From: Pararge aegeria
Taxonomy: Eukaryota > Arthropoda > Insecta > Lepidoptera > Nymphalidae
NCBI RefSeq assembly: GCF_905163445.1
Contig: NC_053197.1
Coordinates: 16,678,001-16,742,000, forward strand
DNA length: 64,000 nucleotides
Direction: 5' to 3'
Shown here: in pieces, positions 23,601 to 31,099 of the stretch
How positions within the stretch are numbered: the stretch's first letter is position 1
Layout of the letters: every line of letters starts with the position of its first letter
Notes under the pieces: generated by a model
Told to the model about the DNA's origin: nothing
Databases searched by the model: none
The model's input: only the letters and a program-made list of their open reading frames with translations
Position numbers and translations under genes: made by a program

Positions 23601-26600
23601 TCACCAGCAGAATGAGGAGGGATGGTGACAGTGGTATCCTGATCTGCCATCACCACACTCACAAAGTTGTTAATAACAGTGTAAAAATGTATGTATCTGA
23701 CATTTTAATGGCTTTTAAATCGTTATTATAAAGTAGTAGTAGCTTGCTTACTTATTGTTAACTGAGCTCCTATTGATTCAAGAAGAAGGAATATGTCAGA
23801 TGTGAACTCGCGATGATGATGTTTTAACATAAGATTCCCGGCTATTGTTCCTAGCTGAAACAATGCAAATTGTAAAAATATTGAACGTTAATGCAGCGGG
23901 CAGCAAAAGAGGCATTATTGGATAAACGTAATTCGTGTAACACACATACGTAAGTCCAACAATGTTGTGTCCAAGGCTTTTATAATTCTTTCTGAAATAA
24001 TGCGTAGAATTAAAACTAAATAGTACCTAATGTAGAACTTTTTATTTATTTATTAATTTAAAGTAGACTTTATCAATAAATTTAAAGCATAGCTTTCTGT
24101 TTGAAATTCGAATAAAACCTTTAATAAGTTTCCTCCTTGGTTGCCATGTTTCGGACTAAAAGATCGTTTTTAAATAACACTCCACATATGAGTTTACTAT
24201 GTAATTACTTTGGCCGTTAAACCACGACAGATATGGATTATCATAGAACTCTTGCCGGCTGCTGCTCACATGTAATTGCTGTACCTACTGGCCAAATGCC
24301 AGTACAGCAATTAAGATTTATCTCGAAGAAGGTTGTCAAGATAACGATCAAGATCAAGATCATGCTTGGAGCATGTTTCTGAAAATACCCTGTTTGACAC
24401 CTTAAGTTTAACCACGCGAGTACCCAGCTTCTACCAGCCTTGTAGTTTGTTTTTTTTTAGGTCAGATCGTCGGGGGCTGTGTTTTTATAGGTACACACTA
24501 CACAATATACATATTCATATAGTAGAGTAATGTGTATGGCAAAAGGCAGCAAGTGATCTTGCTTTATAGGTAGTTAAATAAATAAAAGTTAATTTAACCA
24601 TCTGGCTGGCGACAGTAACGCTGACGGCAGTGAGTTTAACTACGTGTCACTGATACCAAAAATATTTACTGTTACTAATAATTCATTAACATTTTTATCA
24701 CAAAATCTTGTAGTGGCAATATGTATACATTTCTTATTATATTTCAATATTGTTAAGGTTTAATTAACAGTTTTCAGGTACTTACGTTTCTTACTGCTAC
24801 GTGCGCTACTAACTGAAGGTGTTCGTTTAGAATTTTAAGATACTCAAAGAAGTCTTTATTAGTTGACTCTTTCAATATTTCAATAAACTCTGACAAAGTT
24901 GTTCCAGCTCCAATAATCAAATTCTGATCGAATATGTAACCTTTTATTTCAGATACACCACTGATGTCGATAAGTATACGTGGGTATTCAATAATTGGGT
25001 ATGCTCCTGAAATATACAAAATTTAAGGCACGGAACCATATAATGAACAGGAACAGAAAACGGAACCCATATTAGATTACTTTGCCTTTGCACCCTAGCA
25101 CTAAGTACTATTACTGTTTTCCTTGTATTTTCCCTATTCTGTTGTGTTGCAATAAAGTTCTTCTATTCCATTCTATTCTACTTTGTGCGTCAGTCTACAC
25201 TTTTTGTCTGTAATTCCATCCTTCCTTATATACAAGAGGGCATAATCTTAAACATAAAATACTAAATACTGCGGAAATAAAAAGATACAGCCTTTTAAAA
25301 GGGACTCTCATGATTAAGGGAATATTATTTATTGTTTCAAACCGATAAAAAATTATCCGCGTTGACCTAAAAATCTATATTTAAATTTTTAGGAAATTGA
25401 GTTTTAAATACATGGAAATAAAAAGGTTTTATTTCCATGACACCTGGCTGTCCAATGCTGAGCTGGAATCCCATAAGGTTGTGTCTATCATGTCTAAGTA
25501 CCAACTTTATCATGGTGCTTTTGTTGCTTGACCATTTAAATTGCTCAAGTAGTGGGAACGCTGGGGTAACATCTAATGCTAAAGAATTTCAACGTGTATC
25601 ATAATTTAATAATATATCATCATCATCAACAGCCATCAACAGTCCACTGCTGGACTAAAGGCCTCTCCCGACTGGAGGACTTGCCTATAATCACCACGCT
25701 GGGCAGGCGGGTTGGTGACCTTATTTATATTGACTTAGTCGCCTCGTACGACATCCGCGGGAAGAAAGAGGGTGATGAACTGTATTCTGATCTGCCGTCA
25801 CAACACAATAATATATAGTTTTAGTTATTTTGTTTAAGTTCACCTTTTCCAGTATTTCCTGCAACAAGCATATACGAGTCAATCCCTTTAGTACGCAACA
25901 CTTTAAGTATATCTGCCACCGATGTCACTTTAAACCATTGTCTTCCATCTTTTAATTCAATGTAAAAAATATTATACTCCAAATCTTCATTAGATACGAA
26001 ACACCAGTCGTAATCTTTGCATTGTCTTCTTGAACAAACATTCTTGGTTTTATCGCACAAATCTTCAATATCACTTATTTCAATTTTTTCAGAAGCATCA
26101 CAGGAAAACTTTTTAAATGCCTCTAAAATCGGTCTGTATCCAGTACATCTGCAAAGGTTGCTCGAGAGCGATCTCTCTACTTCTAGCATTGGTAGGTTAC
26201 ATTCACTTTTTAAAAGGCTGAAAAGAATCGACATTTTAAAAAAGTTACATCAAATAATATTACATAATATTATTTATTATTATTATTATCGTGTTTTGAC
26301 TTTCTTGACTTCCATTTATTTTTGAATTTTATTGTCAATAGAAAGCAAAATTATCCCGAAGTAACATAAGCTATAATTTTGTTAAAAAAATTGAGATGCT
26401 TAAGAAATTTGTGATAATGTAACCTAAAATAAATTTGTAAATTTTGCTTATAAAATTAATTACTTGGCGTGCGCTGAGAAAACTATTGAAGTACATAAAA
26501 GTTATGGTACTACATGATTAAAGTACTTATTATTACCTACAAAAATCGCTGGAAAAACAAATGATCATGATTTTTGGCACAGAGCTAGAAAGTACGGGAA

Positions 26601-29600
26601 GTAACAAAGGCTATTTTTTTACCCCAGGAAAAGTTCTGTACTATAACTTCTCGCGGGATTCGTAAAGAACCGTAATTAAAGCGAACGGAGTCGGGTGGAA
26701 AAGCTAGTATAACATTCTATATACTTACGAATACATAGACATCACCCATCCTGGTGTACAATAGCCACATTGAGTGCCATTATAGTTTGCGAGAGTCGTT
26801 TGTAGAGGATGATAGCCCTTCAGCCGATTTCCAACTTTTTCTATAGTTGTGATATCCCAACCTTGACACGAGGTAATTGATACCAAACACTATATTAAGA
26901 GAAAATAGAATGGGTATGTCAAATAAAACAAATACTAAGAATATTTGCCACTGGAAATTTCAGTGTTAGTAATATCATAATATTTCCATAGCATGTTAGT
27001 ACATCCAGATGCGTGCTCAGGATTTTTAGCCCGGATAAGCGTTAGACAAACTGGCGATACAAAACAGACAATGCTTTTAAATGAGTATATGAAATACACG
27101 CAACAAGTCCAAATATAGTTAGCCGAGTGCTTATTTTTTTGTACAGAAATATGTATATTTTTTATAGTAATAATTGATGATGATGATGATGATGACGATG
27201 ATTGAGATAGCCTACCCGATGTTGACTAGCACTCTTAGGTTTTCAAATAATGTTCAATTGTAGATTAAAATCTGTGGTTGTAAATGTAAATAGCAGGTAA
27301 AGTATCTATTTCAATATCACTTGTCTTGTCAAGAAAAAAGAAAAAAGTCGTAAAAATGTTGAAAGGTTGTACAAATTCCGTTTAAGCAAATAAAAATCAG
27401 AATTTTGGACATTTGATATAGTAAAGTTTTATTTTCCACACCAACGTAGTTAAACAGTTAGTGGAAACTTATAAACAGAGAACAATTTCTCAGGGTATGA
27501 CAGAAATTCGTCCGAAGTGTAGGTGGAAGGTAATTACGCTTGTCAGAGCCGACTAAGAACTAAGCAATGCTGCTTGGCGACAGCAGCAGCTTTGCGGCAA
27601 AAAACAACATGGTGGTAGTAAACTTCGAAAATAGCGGAAATAAACTTCCCCGGACGAGTTCTGTTAAAAAATATCAGGTCTGCCCAGCATGGTGATTATG
27701 AGTAATCCCTCCCGTTGGGCGTAACAGGTTTTAGACTCGGCTGTCTATCCGTCTGTCTTTCTATCTGTCCGTCTGTCACCAGGCCGTGATAGTTAGACTG
27801 TAGAAATTTTCATAGTGGTACTTTTGATGCCGCTATAACAACAAATGCTAAAAAACAATAATACATTTAAGTGGGCTCCCATACAACAGACATGATTTCT
27901 TTCTCGGTTTTTTAGATGCCTTCATGCGCGAGTCCAACTCGCACTTGGCCGGTTTTAACGTTCTAATTTATTGTTTCGATTCTCTGGTTTACTGGATTTC
28001 GATTGGATGTATAACCCTCATTTTGTGGGGAAATACTTTGAAGGCGTTGTGTAAACATATTGGCTTTTTGTGTATTGGCATTTACTTTCGTAATTAGATT
28101 TTATTTGTTTGTTTTCAAAACAAATATTCAGAGTCAGACAAACCTCTGAATGTTACTTTTGAGCGAAATTATGTTATAGTTTCAAATTGCTCTCTTGGTT
28201 ATAAGAAAAAAGAGAGGTTTGCTATAAGTTTACCGTGTATCTCTGTGTTTCTATCGGTAGTATCGTACTCGTAGCTCTCAAACGGATGAACCAATTCTCG
28301 TTTAGTTTTTTGTGCCATAGACAATTTCATCCCGAGTGTTCTAAGCCATGTTTCATGAAAATCTGTTCAGACTTTTAAAGATCATCAGCTCTTCTATAGT
28401 TGATGAGGGGATCTGTAAAATTTTCTTATTTTCGACCAATTCAAAGTTTTTTCGTTAGTTTTTAAGAGTTTATTTTTTGTGTCGGCGGTTATTTAAAGTT
28501 TAAATTTTACTTTCATCTTTGTTATTAGTTTTTCAGTAATGGTAACAGTATAAAGCTAGTTTTGCTTTGCTGCTTCTTAATATTTTTATATTATATGACG
28601 TTAAAAGGAGGTAACTAGGTCATTATGTTACACGCGACTCGACCAGCGGTCAGCAACCACGACTCAGCGTTTTAGCGACATTAAAACGTGAACCTAGAAT
28701 TATTAATTAAATCAAACGCTGACTCCAGGAATTCAGTAATACAATTAAGTAAATCTTGCGAGTAATACGACAGACCAATTAATCCAGTTTTAATTTATAA
28801 CTGTTTTTGTAACCACGCCGATCATTAATTTACGAGACCAGAGACAATGAAATAATGTATGCCGGATTTGAAATACATACTAGTTCTTTTCAAACGCAAA
28901 ATACGTCTGTAGTGAGTCTACCACTAGGTCGGGAAACAGAACGTAGACGTAGACAGACAGACAGACAAAAATTTAATAAAAATCTGTTTTGGGTTCAGTA
29001 ACGATTATAAAGCATCCCCCAATCAAAATTTTCTAAATATATTAAATGTACAGAAATCTTCCAGTTACAGTTTTATTATAAGTATAGATATCTTAAGATA
29101 AACTTAACTAACTCAATAACTTGTGCAACAAGGAGGTATGTGCTTGTTGCTTAGTTCGTGCAAAATATACACCTAGAATTAGCCCCATGTATATATACTT
29201 ATACTACATGGACTATAACATAGTCCACATACATAATATAAGGCAGCTGGCTTGAAAATCAGTTTCGGTCACTATCCCTGGTTTTGACATTATCTAAATA
29301 TATATATTGCATAAATAGCATCAATAGTGATATAGCATTTTTAATAATTCATATGTTTACCTAATAATAAGTTTAATATGATTGCTAATCAAATAATAAT
29401 AATAATATTTATGATTAGACTTACAGAATTTACGGCCTGATGGAGTTGGCCAGGGCCCTTGATGGCACTCACAATGCACGCTCCACAGCCGCCTTCCAAG
29501 CACATGTACTTAGTGCCACGCAGCTCGACATGCCTTCGGAGGTACTCCAGCAAAGATGTAGTGGAACACACCTCAGGACCAACTGTTTAAATTTTTCATA

Positions 29601-30950
29601 TTTATTATATTAGTGTACTGTAACGCAGTGTAGTTCGGCCCCCAACGAAGTGGACAGACGAGATCAGGCGAGTAGCTTGGAGCCGCTGGAGGCAAGTGGC
29701 CGCGCACCATGAATTGTGGAATTGATGATGGTGATGATATTAGGTTTTCCGTTTTCTTCGTCCGCGTTTACAACTTATCCTTTGGGAACCCTCCTGGGAT
29801 AAAATGACCTGGCCTAGCCTATGTTGCTCTCCTAACCAACTCGTCTTTTCAACTAACCACATGCCAAAAATCAAGTTGATTGCTTATTTAGGGCGTGAAG
29901 GAAGGACAAATAAACAAACCCATTTTTAAGTAAGGATATTGAGATCATCCCGTCAAGAGGCTCCCTGTCGCAAAGCGATTTAGCGATCCAGTACCATGCC
30001 ACGGAGAAACCGATTGTGGGTTTAATATAATATAACCCTAACAGGTTAGCCCTTTAACATCTTAGATTGCATCTACCACCAGGTGAGAAAACAGTTAAGG
30101 GATGTCTTTTAAATGAAAAAAATAAAATAACGCATTTTTCATTTGAATTATCAAATAAATTGTTCGACGAAATAGAATTAATGAAAACCAAAAAAATTTA
30201 AGAAACTGATTTTATTATAGAAAAATTTACTCTTACTTTACTTTATGATGGCAATGTTGTTGATGCCGATATAAAAAGCGGTAACGAAAAAACGTACTCA
30301 AAAAGTTCCTGAGCACACTCTCCGAAGTATATCCTATAACCGGCCCTCTACAGGTCACGGGTCTCCTAACAAAACGATAAGGTATTAAGGTCGTAGTCCC
30401 GGCTTGCATGCATGCTTTCCCGGCTGCTTGGCCCGGTGTAGATTGGTAGACTTTACACTCCTTATTGTATTACTTTTACGCCCGTTATTGAAGCCAGATT
30501 TATTGAAAGAATTATGTGTGGTGTATTTTGAACGGCCGATTGTCGCAGTGAGCCGTGACCCGGCTCTCTGAGTCCATGGCTGTGTGTTCGATTCGCACAA
30601 ATGGAAAATGTTTGTGTGATGAACATGAATGTTTTCTGCATATTATTTATAAAAATTTATTAATTATCTTAGTACCCATAACACAAGCCACGCTTTCTTT
30701 ACTAGTAGTAGGTATTTTTATCGTCATAGTATATTTATTTATTTCTTTCGTTATATGCTTAACTAAAACAGGTGTGTAAAACAATGACACTGGTCTTGCA
30801 AAATAACTTATCTACACATTTGAAATCATACGGGAGCATCCTCAGAAAAAATTAATTTGCATAATTGCTAAGTGTTTACTTAAACGACAATAAGAAAGTT
30901 CATTTACCTGAATATTCAACTCCATTCACTTTAAATTTAACACAGTCCAT
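11527..30950 (-). CDS. Aldehyde oxidase (molybdenum hydroxylase), 17 exons, complete
   Basis: Predicted to oxidise aldehydes to carboxylic acids in the cytosol, with electrons passing from the molybdenum cofactor through two [2Fe-2S] clusters to FAD. Some lepidopteran relatives degrade odorants or pheromones in antennae; that role here is inference. Joined exons give 1259 residues, normal for the family. Cluster I ligands are C42, C47, C50 and probably C75; cluster II are C108, C111, C143, C145. The FAD domain runs from about 205 to 450 (AGNTG near 240, GTIAGNL near 321). The molybdopterin domain starts near 550: GQYHF (Q706), GGSFGAKIS (760-768), GGIELGQG in exon 14, catalytic E1201. The xanthine dehydrogenase positions Glu802 and Arg880 (bovine numbering) read I767 and Q847, so aldehyde oxidase is preferred. 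No signal peptide. Oddity: the usual GEPP around the catalytic Glu is SEPA. All 16 introns are GT-AG and all phases agree. Exons: 30908-30950, 29425-29582, 26729-26889, 25844-26217, 24786-25006, 23752-23854, 22892-23019, 21234-21521, 20381-20542, 18873-19001, 16393-16877, 15387-15570, 14692-14887, 13787-14553, 12692-12884, 12211-12324, 11527-11600. Confidence 0.95.
11817..12060 (+). pseudogene. LINE reverse transcriptase C-terminal fragment
   Basis: In intron 16 of the aldehyde oxidase, opposite strand. The frame from 11817 reads QLENVKEYIYLGKLISF, then ELEKRIKITCNKFWAYGH, the conserved post-catalytic segment of RTE-like or craniofacial-type lepidopteran LINEs. It decays after about residue 55. 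No catalytic motif is present. Confidence 0.65.
12211..12324 (-). CDS. Aldehyde oxidase exon 16: catalytic glutamate
   Basis: Encodes residues 1198-1235: VTSEPAICMGVVIPLALREAI. E1201 is the catalytic base (bovine Glu1261). The usual GEPP is SEPA here. Acceptor TTATGTAG, donor GTAATTA, phase 1. Reading into the intron would add 20 unrelated residues before a stop, an alternative but less likely end. Confidence 0.92.
12692..12884 (-). CDS. Aldehyde oxidase exon 15: VEGAFIMG
   Basis: Encodes residues 1134-1197, starting VEGAFIMGVGYFTSEEL, which continues DIGQ of exon 14, then WNYFVPGGTDIPQDF. Acceptor TTATTAG, donor GTATCC (weak), phase 1. Confidence 0.93.
12964..13311 (+). mobile_element. Non-autonomous Helitron-like element
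   Basis: In intron 14. Starts TCCTACTAATATTA after an A and ends GTCGCGGGCAGAAGCTAG before a T. A 5' TC, a 3' CTAR and insertion between A and T are the Helitron rules. The interior has repeated ATGAATGAAATTTGGCATGC-type text. No protein is encoded. Confidence 0.6.
13318..13455 (-). repeat. Dispersed repeat
   Basis: GGGCAAAGGGCGAGTGG, AACATCTGCAGCACCA and CCACCAAAGCGTTGCCAGC. The same family lies at 21595-21715. Confidence 0.55.
13558..13635 (-). repeat. Dispersed repeat tail
   Basis: CCTAAGAAGAGACCACAACA, then AACTTAGCCGGATTTTTTT. The terminal part of the family at 1265 and 4715. Confidence 0.45.
13787..14553 (-). CDS. Aldehyde oxidase exon 14: GGIELGQG core
   Basis: The largest exon, residues 878-1133: SLEAINGAEEMMERI, GDGSVAINHGGIELGQG, the TATSLTSQNVQIGVQ helix near the cofactor, and LAEVEVDTLTGQFQILRVD through DVGRSINPVLDIGQ. 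Acceptor TTTACAG, donor GTAAGC, phase 0. The frame stays open on both sides into intron, so the splice signals and homology set the ends. Confidence 0.95.
14692..14887 (-). CDS. Aldehyde oxidase exon 13: WFRSPG
   Basis: Encodes residues 813-877: IGVNKNGVVQ, VDEPLIQKTVEQ (Gln847 at the xanthine dehydrogenase Arg880 position) and SNSWFRSPG, whose R875 corresponds to the FRG arginine near Mo. Acceptor TTTGCAG, donor GTAAAA, phase 1. A short 138-bp intron follows. Confidence 0.94.
15387..15570 (-). CDS. Aldehyde oxidase exon 12: GGSFGAKIS
   Basis: Encodes residues 751-812 with VRRLGGSFGAKISR, the molybdopterin-contacting loop. Ile767 stands where xanthine dehydrogenase has its purine-binding Glu. 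NRPCRFILPLRSQTRALGKRLP follows the family pattern of this region. Donor GTATGT, phase 0. Confidence 0.95.
15905..16045 (+). repeat. Dispersed repeat (ACAGACAGACA type)
   Basis: AACAGACAGACAATTGC, TAAAGCATCCTCCAATTTTA and TCTAAATATATTAAAT, then CCAGTTACAGTT. The same order recurs at 28935-29090 in intron 2. Probably a Helitron-like or MITE end. Confidence 0.5.
16393..16877 (-). CDS. Aldehyde oxidase exon 11: Mo domain, GQYHF
   Basis: Encodes residues 590-750: GVLAFYTAKDIPG, the GEVRYYNQPIGIIVA segment, GQYHF with Q706 (bovine Q767 equivalent, near the Mo centre) and PTEDG. Ends in a split Arg codon AG|G. Acceptor TTTTTTAG, donor GTAAAA, phase 2. Confidence 0.94.
17195..17325 (-). mobile_element. 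SINE fragment (GGTAAGCGATGATGC family)
   Basis: CGCTTGACTGCAATGACAGC, GATGGTAAGCGATGATGCA and GAGCGCGCTTGCCAAGAAG, in intron 10. Related to the copy at 49755-50000. Confidence 0.6.
17335..18022 (-). mobile_element. SINE split by a nested insertion
   Basis: A SINE of the 2830 family is cut in two: 17335-17400 (AGAACTCTCAGGCGTGCAAG ... CAAGATGT) and 17906-18022 (CACCGCTAAGCAAGTGATA ... GGTTCGAACTCGG). The 500 bp between belong to other sequence (17401-17705 is a separate family). Confidence 0.65.
17401..17705 (-). repeat. Dispersed repeat (TCCGGTTTCGGAGCG family)
   Basis: GGATAGAAGCAGGCGTCTC, the CAGCGAAGAGCAGGAAAA block, a TCGTTCCGACACCGGGGCAT block and GAGATGTTGACTT. Other copies: 31995, 35095, 36605, 51110. 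Confidence 0.6.
18437..18845 (+). mobile_element. SINE interrupted by a second, inverted SINE
   Basis: The tRNA-like head AGTCTAGTGGTTAGAGCTTC is at 18445-18500. The body and the GATGATGATGATGA tail are at 18650-18845. Between them, 18515-18640 is the inverted body of another SINE (ATCGCCATCTAGCCCCAAAG, ACACAAGC-type block), the family intact at 30531. Confidence 0.7.
18873..19001 (-). CDS. Aldehyde oxidase exon 10: start of Mo domain
   Basis: Encodes residues 547-589: LQCAGEAKYAEDIP, matching the conserved (S/T)GEAxYxDD(I/L)P segment, then AFVLSTVALGTIASID. Acceptor ATTCTCAG, donor GTAAGT, phase 0. Confidence 0.94.
19221..19260. repeat. Perfect hairpin, 18-bp arms, 4-nt loop
   Basis: TAGCTCACAAACTTATCC, AATA, then the exact reverse complement, in intron 9. 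A partial third copy of the arm (GCTAGCTCACAAACTAATCC) lies at 19176-19195, so the hairpin probably arose by inverted duplication. Confidence 0.93.
19285..19410 (+). mobile_element. LINE 3' UTR fragment
   Basis: TTTCTTGCCGGCTTCTTCTC, GTAGAATCTGCCTTCCGAAC and ACAGACTTGACGTTTCAAAA, the 3' UTR of the LINE at 54180-56588. No coding part remains. Confidence 0.8.
19449..19474 (+). repeat. Poly-C tract of 26 bases
   Basis: An uninterrupted run of 26 C inside a SINE-like repeat, at the point where relatives read ACTAAAGGCC. Either a real homopolymer expansion or an assembly artefact. Confidence 0.95.
19475..19665 (+). mobile_element. SINE-like repeat (remaining half)
   Basis: Continues the repeat broken by poly-C: AATCCCAACTTTGGGCAGAG, GGGTTGGTAATCG, CGCCTCGTACCGTGGGAAGA, then CCTTATCGCTACATAGTGAT. 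Relatives at 25610 and 49230. Confidence 0.55.
20381..20542 (-). CDS. Aldehyde oxidase exon 9: linker to Mo domain
   Basis: Encodes residues 493-546, ending PVNQPLPKAEAL, the conserved entry to the molybdopterin domain (LPKxEA in relatives). Acceptor CTTTAAG, donor GTAAGA, phase 0. Confidence 0.92.
20597..20880 (+). repeat. Dispersed repeat (CAAGTGCGAGTCGG family)
   Basis: CCAGCCAAGTGCGAGTCGG, AGGGTTCTGTACCATTA, GACGGTTCATGAAATACAG, an AGACAGAC-rich part and GGATATGGAACCCTAAAAAA. A very common lepidopteran repeat. An inverted copy lies at 27735-27957. Confidence 0.75.
21040..21215 (-). repeat. Dispersed repeat / SINE-like
   Basis: CGACAGCTTTACGTGCTCTC, then AGAGGCACGACGG. Similar to 32880-33075, where a tRNA-like inverted head is also visible. 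Confidence 0.45.
21234..21521 (-). CDS. Aldehyde oxidase exon 8: end of FAD domain
   Basis: Encodes residues 397-492: RSRNAHAIVNAAF, then VYGGLSPNFNRA (the YGG motif of the CO_deh_flav_C domain) and the helix LALGLFYK. Acceptor AATAG, donor GTAAAA, both phase 0. The 96 codons are fully open. Confidence 0.93.
21595..21800 (+). repeat. Dispersed repeat
   Basis: GCGGGCAAACGAGCAAGTGG, then TCACCTGATGATGAGTAATC, ACATCTGCAGCACCAGA, GCGTTGCCGGCTCTTAAG, followed by a TCTCTGCCGCAAAGCAGCA block. Confidence 0.6.
21808..21983. repeat. Inverted pair of 11-bp minisatellites
   Basis: Five near-perfect units of CAGGCTTGCGA at 21808-21862 and about five units in reverse complement (TCGCAAGCCTG) at 21928-21983, 65 bp apart, in intron 7. 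RNA from either strand could form a long stem. Confidence 0.9.
22210..22592 (-). mobile_element. tRNA-derived SINE, inverted
   Basis: The right end is a clear tRNA-like head in reverse: TGGGAATCGAACCCACGG (B box) and CACTGCGCCAATCAGCC (A box). The distal body (AGCGCCAAATTAAGCGTAGC) lies at 22246-22290, with about 200 bp of other sequence between. In intron 7. Confidence 0.7.
22892..23019 (-). CDS. Aldehyde oxidase exon 7: FAD domain
   Basis: Encodes residues 354-396 (ISLDGVKK to KLVTYK), with VIMPPFNKEN corresponding to the family IxxxxxP strand-loop. Acceptor TTTTACAG, donor GTAAAGG, phase 0. The frame stays open downstream, but those residues do not match the family; exon 8 does. Confidence 0.92.
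23199..23290. repeat. Dispersed repeat
   Basis: ACGGGTACATACCACATTAG, GGATTTGTCGATATTTCGAC and a CCAGTTGCATGGATCTTGG block, followed by CCCGTCGTGACCACG. Recognised as a common lepidopteran repeat of unknown class. Confidence 0.5.
23752..23854 (-). CDS. Aldehyde oxidase exon 6: FAD domain GTIAGNL
   Basis: Encodes residues 320-353, starting LGTIAGNLMLKH, the conserved FAD-contacting segment that completes AVRN of the previous exon, then FTSDIFLLLES. Acceptor GTTTCAG, donor GTAAGC, phase 1. A 34-residue exon found by splice signals and homology. Confidence 0.93.
24786..25006 (-). CDS. Aldehyde oxidase exon 5: FAD domain
   Basis: Encodes residues 246-319, from GAYPIIEYPRILIDIS through IIGAGTTLSEF to HVAVRN. 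These are typical FAD_binding_5 features. Acceptor ATATTTCAG, donor GTAAGT, phase 0. Confidence 0.94.
25411..25439. repeat. Hairpin, 13-bp arms, 3-nt loop
   Basis: CATGGAAATAAAA, AGG, TTTTATTTCCATG, perfect, in intron 4. Confidence 0.9.
25610..25800 (+). mobile_element. SINE-like repeat (CCACTGCTGGACTAAAGGCC family)
   Basis: ATCAACAGTCCACTGCTGGA, AAAGGCCTCTCCCGACTGG, CCTATAATCACCACGCTGG, GCAGGCGGGTTGGTGACC and CGCCTCGTACGACATCCGC. In intron 4, close to exon 4. Confidence 0.7.
25844..26217 (-). CDS. Aldehyde oxidase exon 4: cluster II and linker to FAD domain
   Basis: Encodes residues 121-245. NLCRCTGYRPILEAF gives C143 and C145, closing the second cluster domain. A charged, cysteine-containing linker follows (about 158-195), then the start of the FAD domain with a LVAGNTGKG-type loop at the end. 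Acceptor TTTTCAG; donor GTGAACTT is weaker than average. Phase 1. Confidence 0.94.
26430..26705 (+). mobile_element. Helitron-like 3' part
   Basis: Shares AAAATTAATTACTTGGCGTG and GCTGAGAAAACTATT with 35770-35825. It ends GGAAAAGCTAGT, a Helitron-type CTAG terminus before T. In intron 3, 24 bp from exon 3. Confidence 0.5.
26729..26889 (-). CDS. Aldehyde oxidase exon 3: fourth ligand and QCGYCTPG
   Basis: Encodes residues 68-120. It holds CLVSITSC, where C75 is the likely fourth ligand of cluster I, shifted by two residues from the vertebrate position as I recall for insect enzymes. TTIEKVG, YHPLQ and QCGYCTPG (C108, C111 of cluster II) follow. Donor GTAAGT, phase 2. Confidence 0.94.
27174..27203 (+). 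repeat. (GAT)n microsatellite
   Basis: About ten GAT/GAC triplets in intron 2, the sort of tail left by SINEs of the 2830 family. Confidence 0.9.
27735..27957 (-). repeat. Dispersed repeat, inverted copy
   Basis: CTGTCCGTCTGTCACCAGG, CAACAGACATGATTTCTTTC and GAGTCCAACTCGCACTTGGC. Inverted relative of 20597-20880. In intron 2. Confidence 0.7.
28935..29090 (+). repeat. Dispersed repeat (ACAGACAGACA type)
   Basis: GACAGACAGACAGACAAAAA, TATAAAGCATCCCCCAATC, then TTCCAGTTACAGTTTTATT. Relative of 15905-16045. In intron 2. Confidence 0.5.
29425..29582 (-). CDS. Aldehyde oxidase exon 2: [2Fe-2S] cluster I
   Basis: Encodes residues 15-67 with the CLEGGCGAC motif (C42, C47, C50). Acceptor is TTAAACAG and donor GTAAGT. 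It ends in phase 0. Confidence 0.95.
29620..29745 (+). pseudogene. LINE reverse transcriptase, last codons
   Basis: In intron 1, opposite strand. The frame near 29640 reads PPTKWTDEIRRVAWSRWRQ, then VAAHHELW, followed by a GATGATGGTGATGAT tail. This is the extreme C-terminus of RTE-like lepidopteran LINEs (RPPTRWTDDI-type motif in relatives). Confidence 0.65.
29746..29937 (-). mobile_element. Helitron-like fragment
   Basis: TTTTCTTCGTCCGCGTTTAC, GGGAACCCTCCTGGGATAAA, AATCAAGTTGATTGC and AAATAAACAAAC. The same family as 5075 and 10390. In intron 1. Confidence 0.5.
29940..30115 (+). mobile_element. SINE 3' portion
   Basis: CAAAGCGATTTAGCGATCC, CCAGTACCATGCCACGGAGA, AACAGGTTAGCCCTTTAAC, CTACCACCAGGTGAGAAAAC and an A-rich tail. 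Same family as 52268 and 63780. In intron 1. Confidence 0.65.
30531..30775 (+). mobile_element. tRNA-derived SINE, near full length
   Basis: The head GGCCGATTGTCGCAGTG (A box region) and TGTTCGATTCGCACA (B box) is followed by GAAAATGTTTGTGTGATGAA, CTTAGTACCCATAACACAAG and a T/A-rich end. Lies in intron 1, about 150 bp from exon 1. The best copy of this family in the window. Confidence 0.8.
30908..30950 (-). CDS. Aldehyde oxidase exon 1
   Basis: Start codon and residues 1-14 (MDCVKFKVNGVEYS), ending in phase 1 before GTAAATG. The ATG sits in AGTGAACATGG. The first residues match the opening beta strand of the N-terminal ferredoxin-like domain, so this start is preferred. Intron 1 (1325 bp) follows. 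Confidence 0.88.
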
Positions 30951-31069
30951 GTTCACTTGCGTTGAAAACTTCTAGCGAAATGTACTCGCGCCATAAGGCG
31001 TGTTTTTATTCGCGCATTTTTAATTACTTTATCATCATATTATTATAATGTTTATCTACAGCAGACCGG

Positions 31070-31077
31070 CTTTTATA
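31070..31077 (-). promoter_or_regulatory. TATA box for aldehyde oxidase
   Basis: Reads TATAAAAG followed by CCGG on the minus strand, about 120 bp above the start codon. It would place transcription start near 31045 and give a 5' UTR of about 95 nt without an intron. No clear arthropod initiator is seen, so the start site is inference. Confidence 0.45.
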
Positions 31078-31099
31078 TTTCTTTACAAACTATATATTA

